Positions 8,408 to 16,579 are shown, counted from the stretch's first letter. The stretch: 43,825 nucleotides of DNA from JBCDCP01 sp039181495 (GCA_039181495.1 JBCDCP010000007.1:1-43825), one strand, 5' to 3'. Notes: a model not told the origin generated them from the sequence alone. A program made the numbers and translations.

Positions 8408-8555
8408 ATTCGACAAACAGGTTGCAGACTGCTGATGCCAGCCAGAACAGGTTTATGCGCTAGAGGTTGATGACGGCCGGATCTCAGCGAGCCCGGAGGA
8501 GACGTCTGCGAGCTCAATTGCCGCGGCAGAGTTCAATCTGGCACGCGGCGAGGCC

Positions 8556-10127
8556 CTACCCAATCACCTCCCGCGGAAGATGAATGGGGAATCGCTTGCG
8601 GATCCGCTCATCAAGATCTTCCGGTAGCCCGGCCATCGATCCTGAGTTGAGGATCGTTTCTTTACGGCGGATGGCGTTCTGGATCAGGTTGGGCTTCTGG
8701 TTCTCAAGCCATTCCTTGGGCGAGGTCCGGTCACTGAGATCGGGATAGAAATACTCGGTCTGCATCTTGCTCAGCGTCTGCTCATCGCTGAGATAGTGCC
8801 CCGGCCCGTCGATACAAACAGCCTTGATGCGCTCGATATCGAGGTTTTCGTCTGTCACCTCGATGCCGCGCACACAACGCAGGCAATTGCCCAGAACGTC
8901 ATTGTCGAGGATCAGACCCTCAAGCGAGAAGCCGAGCAGCGACGAATACATGCCCGCTGATTCATAGACCATGTTGAGACCGGCAAGCCCGGCCATGACA
9001 TTGGTGATGCCATGCTCGGCCCCGGCTTGCGCATCGGGGAATTTGGCATCGCTCATGCCGCCCGCCGCACCGCACGGCAGGTCGTAGAAGCGGCCCATCT
9101 GAGCGCAGGCTGCGGTGAGCAGCGCCTGCTCCGCCGAGCCGCCGCACATGGAGCCGGTTCTGAGATCGGCCACGAACGGCCAGGTGCCGAAGATCGCCGG
9201 CGCGCCCGGCTCGATCGATTGCACATAAATCAGACCGGCCAGACACTCTGCCACAGCTTGCGCTACGGCAGCCGCCAGCGGCGCGGGAGCGGTGGCTCCG
9301 GCCTGCCCAGCGGACAGAAGCAGCACCGGCATGCCGGCGCGAACGCAGACTTCCATCACCTCGCAGGACTCGGTGGCAAACTTCAGCGGCGGAACCACAA
9401 AACAGTTGGAGTTTGAGACGAACGGCCGTGCACGCCAGGCCTCCTCGCTACCTGCAACCATATGCAACAGCTCAATGCAGTCTTCGGCGAAGGCCGCTTC
9501 GGTGATCGAGGTGCCGATATGCTTGGTCGTACCGACGACCGAGGCATACAAAGTGTTGATGTCCATCTCGCGATTGTCGAGGACGTCGCGCGCCACCATG
9601 CAGCGCTGAAAGAAATGAACATTGTCGAGATGATCGGTGATCTTGGCCGCCTGAAAGAGGTATTCAAGCGAACTTTCCTCATACTCACCCGTCTCGATAT
9701 TGGCGAGATGCACCGCCGCCCCGGCAGTGCCGTAATGGACCCGGGTACCGCTCAGATCGAGATCGTGCTTCGCCTCACGGCCATGCAGGACGACCTGCCG
9801 GTTGGCGTCCTTCAGGGCCTTCTCTACAACCGCTCGCGGATAGCGCAGGCGCCCGTCCTCGGCCGAATACCGCGCGCCATAGGCTACCATGGTCGCGATG
9901 CCACTCTCGGGCGCTTGTGAAAGGCCGACCTCGTCGAGAATTCTCAATGCCGCATCGTGAATGCGCGCAACCTCGGCATCCGAAAGCGGATTGTATCGAC
10001 CGCCTGTCAGCCCCGCGCGAATTGGGCGTGTTTCCTCCGGCAGGGGGGCGGCCCGTTTCGCTTTGCGCGCCGAGCGGCCACCTGATCTGCGGGATGAGCG
10101 TTCCTCTACGATCGAGTCCATTGGCAT
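8556..10127 (-). CDS. Trimethylamine methyltransferase (MttB) family protein, non-pyrrolysine
   Basis: A 523-residue member of the MttB superfamily. Conserved stretches include VHYGTAGAAVHLANIETGEYE, the central GSMCGGSAEQALL and GGMSDAKFPDAQAGAEHG, and the late PGHYLSDEQTL. Archaeal MttB carries an in-frame UAG for pyrrolysine; this frame runs through without one, so it belongs to the non-Pyl group, some of which demethylate glycine betaine or related quaternary amines to a corrinoid protein. No corrinoid protein or activase gene is in the window, so the partner is missing or elsewhere. The N terminus is unusually basic. It lies 107 bases downstream of the alpha/beta hydrolase on the same strand. 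Confidence 0.88.
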   Translation of the reverse strand: MPMDSIVEERSSRRSGGRSARKAKRAAPLPEETRPIRAGLTGGRYNPLSDAEVARIHDAALRILDEVGLSQAPESGIATMVAYGARYSAEDGRLRYPRAVVEKALKDANRQVVLHGREAKHDLDLSGTRVHYGTAGAAVHLANIETGEYEESSLEYLFQAAKITDHLDNVHFFQRCMVARDVLDNREMDINTLYASVVGTTKHIGTSITEAAFAEDCIELLHMVAGSEEAWRARPFVSNSNCFVVPPLKFATESCEVMEVCVRAGMPVLLLSAGQAGATAPAPLAAAVAQAVAECLAGLIYVQSIEPGAPAIFGTWPFVADLRTGSMCGGSAEQALLTAACAQMGRFYDLPCGAAGGMSDAKFPDAQAGAEHGITNVMAGLAGLNMVYESAGMYSSLLGFSLEGLILDNDVLGNCLRCVRGIEVTDENLDIERIKAVCIDGPGHYLSDEQTLSKMQTEYFYPDLSDRTSPKEWLENQKPNLIQNAIRRKETILNSGSMAGLPEDLDERIRKRFPIHLPREVIG

Positions 10128-10234
10128 GGACCTCTATAGACCGATGCTGGCGATCGGTTGTTGTTTCGCGTGATCGTGCAACCAACTTTGCCATTTAATC
10201 AATAGAGAAATTTGAAGCCCGCAATGATCGGCAC

Positions 10235-11056
10235 TCACAGCGTGTCGAGCAAGGCGCCAAGCAACGCCTCCGGCGCATCCTCCTGACCGATATGTGCCGC
10301 GTCCGAAATTGGCGTGAAACTCGTCGCGCCAATCATTTTCTGCAACTGCCGACCGTGCGAAATCGGAATGAAGGTGTCCTGTTCGCCCCAGATCAGATGC
10401 ACATCGAAATCGGGCTTGGCATAGCGCTTCTCCGCCTCCGCGATGTTGGCCGTGTCGGCCTGTGCGATCTGGCGGTAGAAAGCTGCCTTTCCTTGCTCAC
10501 CGGACCACGGCGCAAAGTAAGTCTGAATCGCTTCCTCGCGCAGCGGATAGTGCGCGGCATTCTGGATATACGCACGAAAGAGGGCCTTATGCGCATAGTC
10601 CGGCAATCCGGCAAATGCCGCCTCGTGGCTGGCAACATGGGCAAAGAACGGTGAGCCCGACGGCAGCACAGCAACCGCATTGATCAGGTGCAGCTTGCTG
10701 TATGGAATGCCATTCACGAAGTGGCCGCGCAGTGCGCACAATCCCCCAAAATCATGGGCGACAACGTGCGGATTATCGAGATCCCAATACCCGACCAGCG
10801 CTTCCAGCAAATCGCTTTGCACATCCTCTGAAACGCGCTGATCGGAACCCTTCTCGGAAAGACCGGTTCCCTGCATGTCGAAAAAATAGACCTTGCGGGT
10901 CCGGGCCAGCCAGGGCGCGATCCTGCGCCAGGCCTGCGCAGACCACGGGAAGCCATGGATCAGAATTGTGGGCTCACCCTGGCCAATCGCGCCCCAGGCA
11001 ATCGACTGGCCCCGGAACACGAACCTCTCTTCCAGTTTCAGCACGGCATCCTCCAT
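10235..11056 (-). CDS. Alpha/beta hydrolase with Asp nucleophile (epoxide hydrolase/dehalogenase-like)
   Basis: A 273-residue alpha/beta-fold hydrolase without a signal peptide. The oxyanion motif HGFPWS is at 34-39, the nucleophile elbow reads AHDFGG with Asp102 instead of Ser, the acid is Asp227 in GEQDTFIP, and the base is His255 in DAAHIGQED. An Asp nucleophile is the mark of epoxide hydrolases, haloalkane and haloacetate dehalogenases rather than esterases. Which of these it is depends on cap residues that cannot be decided here. It is divergent from an ArsR-type regulator across 55 bases that hold a palindromic operator-like site, so repression by that regulator is likely. Confidence 0.88.
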   Translation of the reverse strand: MEDAVLKLEERFVFRGQSIAWGAIGQGEPTILIHGFPWSAQAWRRIAPWLARTRKVYFFDMQGTGLSEKGSDQRVSEDVQSDLLEALVGYWDLDNPHVVAHDFGGLCALRGHFVNGIPYSKLHLINAVAVLPSGSPFFAHVASHEAAFAGLPDYAHKALFRAYIQNAAHYPLREEAIQTYFAPWSGEQGKAAFYRQIAQADTANIAEAEKRYAKPDFDVHLIWGEQDTFIPISHGRQLQKMIGATSFTPISDAAHIGQEDAPEALLGALLDTL

Positions 11057-11076
11057 CGCAACGTGATATTTTCAAA

Positions 11077-11104
11077 TTGACATTTAGCATATTTGCTATA
11101 TGAC
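11077..11104 (+). promoter_or_regulatory. Candidate promoter of the ArsR-type gene
   Basis: TTGACA at 11077-11082 is followed 16 bases later by TATGAC at 11099-11104. The ArsR start codon is at 11112, so the transcript would have a very short leader. The palindrome at 11085-11098 fills the spacer exactly, which would let a bound repressor block RNA polymerase. The -10 match is only partial. Confidence 0.45.
11085..11098. promoter_or_regulatory. Operator-like palindrome TAGCA-TATT-TGCTA
   Basis: Perfect five-base arms around TATT, in the 55-base divergent spacer between the hydrolase and the ArsR-type regulator. The position and AT-rich dyad symmetry suit an ArsR-family operator controlling both directions. 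Binding is inferred. Confidence 0.6.
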
Positions 11105-11111
11105 TATGTGA

Positions 11112-11432
11112 ATGTCAAATCGCGAAGATCAGATCAAGGCACTGGCGAGCGAACTACGCCTGGACATCCTCCGTATTCTGGACGATGCAGGGCAGCATTT
11201 TTCGCATCAGGAATCGGCTGACCCAGTGGAGTTCGGGGTCTGCATACAACTGCTTGCAGAACGGTTTGGCGTCAGCCAGCCGACCATGAGCCGGCATATA
11301 GAATTGCTGAAGCGGGCCGGATTCATCACAGTCAAGCGGCAGCAGAAATGGGCCTATTGCTCGCGCAACAATATGCGACTCGCCGAGTATGCAGACTGGA
11401 TGAGAAAGTCGCTGAACATTCGCGCAGAGTAA
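11112..11432 (+). CDS. ArsR-type winged-helix regulator
   Basis: A 106-residue winged-helix regulator. The N-terminal helix ASELRLDILRILDDAG, the recognition region LAERFGVSQPTMSRHIELLK and the wing AGFITVKRQQKWAYCSRN follow the ArsR pattern. It has Cys residues near 45 and 95, but no ELCVCDL-type metal motif, so a metal inducer is not evident; an organic or redox effector is equally possible. It is divergent from the alpha/beta hydrolase and is the nearest regulator to the methanethiol oxidase gene that starts 216 bases downstream. Confidence 0.88.
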   Translation: MSNREDQIKALASELRLDILRILDDAGQHFSHQESADPVEFGVCIQLLAERFGVSQPTMSRHIELLKRAGFITVKRQQKWAYCSRNNMRLAEYADWMRKSLNIRAE

Positions 11433-11648
11433 GTATGCGGCCGCCCAATACTCTTATGGGGACAGGGTCCTCGCGCCTTAGACAAGCACCGCGACCATCA
11501 GGACTTTCACTAGGGAGTTTTGACTGGACCTCACATCGCCTTGTGAGACACTTGCTTTCGCGTCAGTCCACACACAAGCGCCCCGCTGCCACAAGGATTG
11601 CGCGACGACAGCAGCAAGAATGGAGCGCATCGACCGGAGGAAACGACA

Positions 11649-13046
11649 ATGACAGTGCGGCCAGATCCCACTTTTCACGCCACGGCGCAGCTTGCGATGC
11701 AAGCGCCACAAGAGACGCTTGCCTTCACGCTCATGCTTTCGCCGGACGGTTCACAGCCGGATGGTCTGGCCGTTGTCGACGTCGATCCGAAATCAAAGAC
11801 CTACAGCCAAATCGTCCATCAGGTGATCATGCCCAACACGGGCGACGAGTTTCATCATTTCGGCTGGAACGCCTGCTCGTCCGCACTGTCGCCGCTCACC
11901 GGCCATGCGTTTCTCGAACGCCGTTATCTGATCATCCCGGGCATTCGTTCGTCGCGCATCTACGTGATCGATGTAAAGGAACCGCTCAAGGCCAAGATTC
12001 ACAAGATCATCGAGCCCGAAGAGGTGTTCTCCAAGACCGGTTACTCACGCCCGCATACCATTCATTGCGGCCCTGAAGGCATCTATGTGTCCACGCTCGG
12101 CGGCGGCGGTGCCGACGGCACCGATGGACCGCCCGGCATCTTCATCATGGACTGCGAGACCTTCGACATCATCGGCCGATACGAGATCGACCGGGGACCG
12201 CAGGACAAGCAGTACGATTTCTGGTGGAATCTGCCGCGCGACTACATGGTGTCGTCCGAGTGGGGTTTACCGCCACAGTTCGAAAACGGGGTGGTGCCCG
12301 AGGATCTGCTGTCCAACAAATACGGCCATCGCCTGCATTTCTGGAACCTGCGCGAGCGCCGCAACGTTCAGACCATCGATTTTGGTGAAAACCACCAGAT
12401 GGCGCTCGAAGTCCGCCCGGCACATGACCCGGTCAAGGAGTATGGCTTCTGCGGTGTGGTGGTCGATACGACCAACCTCGAAGGCTCGATCTGGACATGG
12501 TGGCGCGAGGACGGAAAGTTCCACGCCAAGAAGACCGCCACCATCCCGCCCGAGCCAGCGGCCAAGGATGATCTGCCGCCGCTGCTGCAGGGCTTCGAGG
12601 CGGTGCCGCCGCTGGTCACCGATATCGACCTCTCGCTCGATGACCGGTTCCTCTACGTTGCGTGCTGGGGCACCGGCGAGATGCGCCAGTATGACGTCAC
12701 CGACCCTATGAATCCGAAACTGGCCGGTTCGGTGCATGTCGGCGGCATCGTTCGCAAGACCAAGCACCCCAATAGCAAGGAGTTCGGCTACGGCCCACAG
12801 ATGGTCGAGATCAGCCGCGACGGCAAACGCGTCTACTGGACCAACTCGCTTTATTCGACCTGGGACGATCAGTTCTATCCCGGGGAGCGCGGCGCTGCGA
12901 TGGTCAAGGCAGACGTCGGCGACAGCGGCGGGCTGACATTGGACGAGAAGTTCTATGTCGACTTCCCCGAAGGCTATCGCTCTCACCAGATCCGGCTCGA
13001 AGGGGGCGACTGCTCAACCGACTCGTTCTGCTATCCGAACGTTTAG
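11649..13046 (+). CDS. mtoX: Selenium-binding protein 56 family / methanethiol oxidase
   Basis: A 465-residue seven-bladed beta-propeller protein of the SBP56 family, whose human (SELENBP1) and Hyphomicrobium (MtoX) members oxidise methanethiol to formaldehyde, sulfide and hydrogen peroxide, the bacterial enzyme using copper. Conserved landmarks are VVDVDPKSKTYSQIVH, DEFHHFGWNACSS with Cys76 matching the selenium-binding Cys57 of the human protein, YDFWWNLPRDYMVSSEWG, the DRFLYVACWGTGEMRQYD blade and the C-terminal EGGDCSTDSFCY. The ATG at 11649 has GGAGG eight bases upstream. Unlike described periplasmic MtoX there is no signal peptide, so it is probably cytoplasmic, as are many bacterial SBP56 proteins. 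The stop abuts the GTG of the next gene. The symbol is a family-level suggestion. Confidence 0.88.
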   Translation: MTVRPDPTFHATAQLAMQAPQETLAFTLMLSPDGSQPDGLAVVDVDPKSKTYSQIVHQVIMPNTGDEFHHFGWNACSSALSPLTGHAFLERRYLIIPGIRSSRIYVIDVKEPLKAKIHKIIEPEEVFSKTGYSRPHTIHCGPEGIYVSTLGGGGADGTDGPPGIFIMDCETFDIIGRYEIDRGPQDKQYDFWWNLPRDYMVSSEWGLPPQFENGVVPEDLLSNKYGHRLHFWNLRERRNVQTIDFGENHQMALEVRPAHDPVKEYGFCGVVVDTTNLEGSIWTWWREDGKFHAKKTATIPPEPAAKDDLPPLLQGFEAVPPLVTDIDLSLDDRFLYVACWGTGEMRQYDVTDPMNPKLAGSVHVGGIVRKTKHPNSKEFGYGPQMVEISRDGKRVYWTNSLYSTWDDQFYPGERGAAMVKADVGDSGGLTLDEKFYVDFPEGYRSHQIRLEGGDCSTDSFCYPNV

Positions 13047-13721
13047 GTGGTCGGACCCGAAACCTGGACGATAGCGGGCCTTTGGTTCGCTGTCGTCGTT
13101 TCTGGCATTTATCACGGCATCAATCCCGGCATGGGCTGGCCATTGGCTGTTTCTGCGGGGCTGATGGGGCGCGGCCAGCGTGATCTTGTCATCGCGCTTG
13201 GCCCGCTGGCGCTCGGTCATTTTCTGGCGATGTCCGCCATCCTGCTGCCCTTCGCGGCAATGGCGGCGCTGGTCTATTATCAACGCGAGATCCAGATAAG
13301 CGCCGGCATTCTGGTTATTGCAGCCGGCATCTTCCTGCTGATTTATCGTCGCCATCCGCGCTTCCTCGCCCGCATCAAGCCGACCCAACTGACATTATGG
13401 TCGTTCGCGGTGGCCATGGCGCATGGCGCAGGGCTGATGCTGGTACCAATCTATCTCGGCCTGTGCCGCGTCGCCGATCTCGATGCCGGACATCAGGCGG
13501 CCTACACATTGATGCGAGGTAACCTGTCGATCGCCATCGCGGTTACCATCTCCCATACTGCTGCCATGGTCTTGTCCGGCGGTGTCATTGCGCTTGCAGT
13601 CCACCGATGGCTCGGGCCTCAGTTCATATCAAAGAGCTGGTTCAATCTCGATGTTGTCTGGGCGCTCAGCCTTGTTCTTGTCGGCACCTTGGGTTTGCTG
13701 ACCGCACTCACCTTGCACTGA
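13047..13721 (+). CDS. His-rich polytopic membrane protein coupled to SBP56
   Basis: A 224-residue inner-membrane protein with about six hydrophobic segments, starting at a GTG that directly follows the SBP56 stop codon, so the two genes are translationally coupled. Histidines recur in or next to the membrane segments: IYHGINPGMGW, LALGHFLAMS, AMAHGAGLM and TISHTAAM. That spacing recalls nickel/cobalt exporters of the NicO/UreH type and suggests metal handling, but I do not recognise the exact family. Because the methanethiol oxidase family includes copper enzymes, a role in metal supply or in exporting a product is plausible. This is inference from location. Confidence 0.75.
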   Translation: MVGPETWTIAGLWFAVVVSGIYHGINPGMGWPLAVSAGLMGRGQRDLVIALGPLALGHFLAMSAILLPFAAMAALVYYQREIQISAGILVIAAGIFLLIYRRHPRFLARIKPTQLTLWSFAVAMAHGAGLMLVPIYLGLCRVADLDAGHQAAYTLMRGNLSIAIAVTISHTAAMVLSGGVIALAVHRWLGPQFISKSWFNLDVVWALSLVLVGTLGLLTALTLH

Positions 13722-13732
13722 ACAGCACCGCT

Positions 13733-13768
13733 AGGGCCGGTCGGGGCGGCAATGCCGCCCCAGGCCCT
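13733..13768. terminator. Strong GC hairpin between convergent genes
   Basis: GGGGCGGC, loop AAT, GCCGCCCC form a perfect eight-base stem (13743-13761), extended outside by AGGGCC and GGCCCT (13733-13738, 13763-13768). It sits between the convergent stops of the membrane protein and the LysM protein, so it can serve both directions. No T tract follows on either strand. Confidence 0.55.
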
Positions 13769-13781
13769 GCGAGATGTGATC

Positions 13782-14270
13782 TCAAATGTCATTGCGAGGA
13801 ATGCGCAGCACCTGTCCGGGGAAGATGACGTTGGGATCAGAGATGATGTGCTGGTTGGCCTGAAAGATTGGCTGGAAATCGCTGGTACCATATTGCGACT
13901 GCGCGATTCCGGTCAGCGTATCGCCTGGCTGGACCGTGTAAGGCTGCCAGCCGCCATATCCGGCGAGTATCTTTGGCCCAAACAGGATCGGTATGACGAC
14001 CGAGGGACCATTGGCGTTGCCCGTGTCATCGGCAAGCGTCAGGAACACGCGGTTCAGTTTGAAACCGTTGGTCTCGGGAATATCGATAAAGCCCTGGAAC
14101 TGCCGCAGCCCAAGGGAGCCGACGGTCGTGAAGGACGAGAATTCGTCATGCCCCTCCGAGACGCGAATGCTCAATGTTCCTTCGAAGGCGGTGGCGTTCC
14201 CGGCAATCAGGATTTTCGAGTCCACAAGATCAAAGGGCTGTGGCTGCTGAATATCGAGTGTGATTGTCAT
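13782..14270 (-). CDS. Gmad2 plus LysM domain protein
   Basis: A 162-residue protein. About residues 1-95 form a Gmad2-type immunoglobulin-like domain, with IQQPQPFDLV, ILIAGNATAFEGTLSIRV and a regular run of beta strands. A C-terminal LysM domain spans about 110-160: YTVQPGDTLTGIAQSQYG, then NVIFPGQVLRIP. LysM domains bind peptidoglycan-type glycans. No signal peptide or membrane segment is visible, so either it works inside the cell or leaves by a route not seen here. GGAGG seven bases before the ATG supports the start. It converges with the membrane protein gene and diverges from the GlcG-like gene. Confidence 0.85.
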   Translation of the reverse strand: MTITLDIQQPQPFDLVDSKILIAGNATAFEGTLSIRVSEGHDEFSSFTTVGSLGLRQFQGFIDIPETNGFKLNRVFLTLADDTGNANGPSVVIPILFGPKILAGYGGWQPYTVQPGDTLTGIAQSQYGTSDFQPIFQANQHIISDPNVIFPGQVLRIPRNDI

Positions 14271-14514
14271 ATCAGTTCCTCCATTAGCCCAGCCCCAACC
14301 GCACTATAGCGCGTTTTGGGCACAACTCTTACGCGATCTCATCCGCTCGCCATGTCACCGGTTTTGCTTCCGCGACAATGCGCGGTAATCGGTTTGGCCC
14401 GCGATCGCGTCGATCAGACACCACGTCGAGCCGCGGGATGCATTTTGACGGGTCGCAAGGACCTCGCACAGCTCGGCGCTAGAGTGGCCGAAACAATCTG
14501 TAAGGGAGAAGACA

Positions 14515-15024
14515 ATGAGAACCGCAACGGCTGCACTGGGAATGGCGGTCGCCGCCGCACTTGGCATGGGTGGTAGCGCAGTTGCCGATGATGAGAGCTT
14601 CACCACCTTCAGATCTTTGAAGCCCGAATTGTCGGTGGAAGCCGCACAGGCAGCCATCGCGGAGTGCCGCGAACGAGGCTTTCAGGTCGCGGTCAGCGTC
14701 ACTGATCGATTTGGCGTGCTGCAGGTGACCATCCGCGACCAGCTCGCCGGTGCCCATACGCCCGATACCGCGTTCCGCAAAGCCTGGACCGCAGCGAGCT
14801 TCCGCACCAGCACCGGAGAACTTGCCGAGCTCGCCGAGACCGGAGAGGCATGGGCCATCCGCACCGTTTCCAACGCCCTGCCGCTTGGCGGCGGTATCAG
14901 GATCGTTGCCGGCGAGGGTGATATGGTGGGAGCCATCGGCGTATCCGGCGCGCCCTCGACTGCCGAGGACGAAGCCTGCGCCGAGGCCGGTATCGCCGCA
15001 ATCGAGGACCGCATCAGCTTCTGA
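14515..15024 (+). CDS. GlcG/HbpS family (DUF336) secreted protein
   Basis: A 169-residue protein with a Sec signal peptide (hydrophobic AALGMAVAAALGM, cleavage near AVA at about 24) followed by one GlcG/HbpS domain. The domain shows AAIAECRERGFQVAVSVTD, DTAFRKAWTAASF and PLGGGIRIV with VGAIGVSGA, all typical. HbpS-type members bind haem or cobalamin outside the cytoplasm and some act as redox sensors; many have no known ligand. The start has a GGGAGAAG site seven bases upstream. No partner sensor kinase is adjacent, so its job is open. Confidence 0.88.
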   Translation: MRTATAALGMAVAAALGMGGSAVADDESFTTFRSLKPELSVEAAQAAIAECRERGFQVAVSVTDRFGVLQVTIRDQLAGAHTPDTAFRKAWTAASFRTSTGELAELAETGEAWAIRTVSNALPLGGGIRIVAGEGDMVGAIGVSGAPSTAEDEACAEAGIAAIEDRISF

Positions 15025-15111
15025 TCGCAAACCCAATCTTGAGGCACCCGCCCGCATTGACTGCGGCGCGGGCCGTCTTCGGCTGCTTGCAAACCTGTCG
15101 ATGCACCAGCG

Positions 15112-15732
15112 CTAGCGCGCCTGCATCACAAACACCGTCGCCTCAAGTTTGGTTTTGGGGATGTGCGGTCCGTGTTCCTTGCTGAGCAGTACGAACCGGC
15201 CCGAGTCCAACGCGCGCTCGACAGCGCTCAGATAGTCGGGGTCGGCAAGCGTGTGGTCGTTGAACGAGAAGACGATCAGGCCACCTTCGCCCAGTTTGTC
15301 GAGCATTGCCTCAAGGACCGAGATCGGCGCGGCCCCTGCGCCCACCACACCGACAGCCGCCAGGGCCGCATAGGTCCCCTTCTTGAAGGGAAACGGATCG
15401 TCGGCATCGGCGTGCACCACGCTGCGATATACGCCTCGCCTCCGGGCAATGTCGAGCATTCCGCCACTGACATCCGACCCATCAATGGTCGTAAACCCGT
15501 GTTTGGCGAACGCAGCGCCCGAAAGGCCGGTGCCACAGCCCACATCGAGCACGGCGGCGCTGAGATCAGGCATATGGCGGGCCAGCGCAACGGCACAACG
15601 CTGCGGCGTCACATAGCCCGCATCAATCAGCTCGGCGTCATAGGTTGCCGCCCAATCGTCGTAATAGGCATTGGTCGCATCCTGGGTATCGAGCCCGTAG
15701 ACGCGCGAAAGATGATCCTTGTGGTCTGCCAT
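15112..15732 (-). CDS. Class I SAM-dependent methyltransferase
   Basis: A 206-residue Rossmann-fold methyltransferase. Motif I is VLDVGCGTGLSG, the acidic ribose-binding region is TIDGSDVSGGMLDIA, and the post-I segment ADADDPFPF plus GGLIVFSFND fit motifs II and III. The N-terminal DATNAYYDDWAATYDAEL is common in small-molecule methyltransferases of the Williams-Beuren WBSCR27-like group. The acceptor substrate is unknown. It converges on the GlcG-like gene and lies 72 bases downstream of the CIA30-domain gene on the same strand. Confidence 0.88.
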   Translation of the reverse strand: MADHKDHLSRVYGLDTQDATNAYYDDWAATYDAELIDAGYVTPQRCAVALARHMPDLSAAVLDVGCGTGLSGAAFAKHGFTTIDGSDVSGGMLDIARRRGVYRSVVHADADDPFPFKKGTYAALAAVGVVGAGAAPISVLEAMLDKLGEGGLIVFSFNDHTLADPDYLSAVERALDSGRFVLLSKEHGPHIPKTKLEATVFVMQAR

Positions 15733-15804
15733 GGGGCCATTCGCCCTTGCGGAGACCGGGCTTTCCGGCCGACCTCGCCAGTAGACCCCAGGATCGTTCC
15801 TGCT

Positions 15805-16293
15805 TCAACGGAAGAAGCGCAGCCCGCCAACAGCGACATCGGCCTCGAATTCACGGCCTATGGCAACGATTCCGATGCGCCTCAGCCGGCTGGGATCCAA
15901 CGGCGCATCGATCCTGTAGGCCGCGAAATCCGCGAATGGCCGGCGCAAGGTTGTCCAATCCGATTCTGCGACGAAGTCCGACCGGTAAGACTGCCACGGT
16001 CGGCTGACATCGTCCGTCCGCAGGTGAATGTTGTAGCGCTCACCGTTGCCCCAGACATCGATCTCGATCCCCGACCAGGCCGAGGCATCGATACTCTGAC
16101 CATCTGAGCTGAGATCGGTCGCGATCTGGACGAACCCGCCATTGTTCTCAAGGCTGACTTGGCCGGTGAGACGCACCGCCTTGCGCCCTGCGACCTGCAC
16201 CTCGGTCATGGCCCCTGTCGAGACACCGCCCATCACTGTGTCGGCGACAAAACGCCATTCACTCAGGATTTCAAGGGTTTCAAGATCGACCAT
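15805..16293 (-). CDS. CIA30-domain protein
   Basis: A 162-residue protein matching the CIA30 domain (complex I intermediate-associated protein 30), a galactose-binding-like beta sandwich. The start MVDLETLEILSEWRFVADTVMGGVSTG contains the conserved W-x-x-V-x-D-x-V-M-G-G-x-S signature, and NNGGFVQIATDL follows. The mitochondrial relative helps assemble NADH dehydrogenase; bacterial copies have no proven role. The frame stays open back into the tRNA gene, but those 80 residues are not domain-like, so the ATG at 16293 is taken as the start. Confidence 0.82.
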   Translation of the reverse strand: MVDLETLEILSEWRFVADTVMGGVSTGAMTEVQVAGRKAVRLTGQVSLENNGGFVQIATDLSSDGQSIDASAWSGIEIDVWGNGERYNIHLRTDDVSRPWQSYRSDFVAESDWTTLRRPFADFAAYRIDAPLDPSRLRRIGIVAIGREFEADVAVGGLRFFR

Positions 16294-16476
16294 CGGCACA
16301 AAGTACGGTTCCGCGCGGACGAAGGAAAGCCGTCCAGCAGACAACGATCGTATCTCTGATCGCACTGACATCTGCGGTCTCGAACCGGATCCAATAAGCG
16401 TTGTTGAAGGTCGAGGCGGGAAAGCAAACAAATCGCTCTCGACATTTGCTTCCCAAATTGCCTGTCGCGACGACGC

Positions 16477-16499
16477 ATTTTCGACTGCAAGTCGAAAAT
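16477..16499 (-). terminator. Hairpin after the tRNA
   Basis: Read on the minus strand, ATTTTCGACT, loop TGC, AGTCGAAAAT make a perfect ten-base stem four bases after the tRNA CCA end. It is a good candidate for the tRNA transcription end or processing signal. Confidence 0.55.
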
Positions 16500-16503
16500 T
16501 GCT

Positions 16504-16579
16504 TGGTGGGCCCGGCAGGACTCGAACCTGCAACCAGACCGTTATGAGCGGCCGGCTCTAACCATTGAGCTACAGGCCC
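16504..16579 (-). tRNA. tRNA with CAU anticodon, probably tRNA-Ile2
   Basis: A 76-base cloverleaf on the minus strand with CCA encoded. The acceptor stem pairs GGGCCTG with CGGGCCC (one G-U), the D arm is GCTC/GAGC, the anticodon loop is CTCATAA giving CAU, and the T arm is GCAGG-TTCGAGT-CCTGC. CAU occurs in initiator Met, elongator Met and lysidine-modified Ile2 tRNAs. The C-T-C-A-T-A-A loop and GGTTAGAGC D arm resemble bacterial tRNA-Ile2 most, such as E. coli ileX, so Ile (AUA-reading) is favoured over Met. Confidence 0.9.

Noticed and set aside
8556..10127. Pyrrolysine-containing trimethylamine methyltransferase
   Set aside because: No internal TAG is read through; the frame is continuous with ordinary codons and no pyl genes are seen.
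11348..12076. A 242-codon plus-strand frame bridging the ArsR and SBP56 genes
   Set aside because: It overlaps both real genes in another frame and has no domain-like sequence.
15163..16107. A 314-codon plus-strand frame
   Set aside because: It is antisense to the methyltransferase and CIA30 genes, which have clear family motifs.
16294..16533. N-terminal extension of the CIA30 protein running into the tRNA gene
   Set aside because: The extension begins with residues encoded by the tRNA 3' part, shows no domain character, and the conserved CIA30 start lies at 16293.
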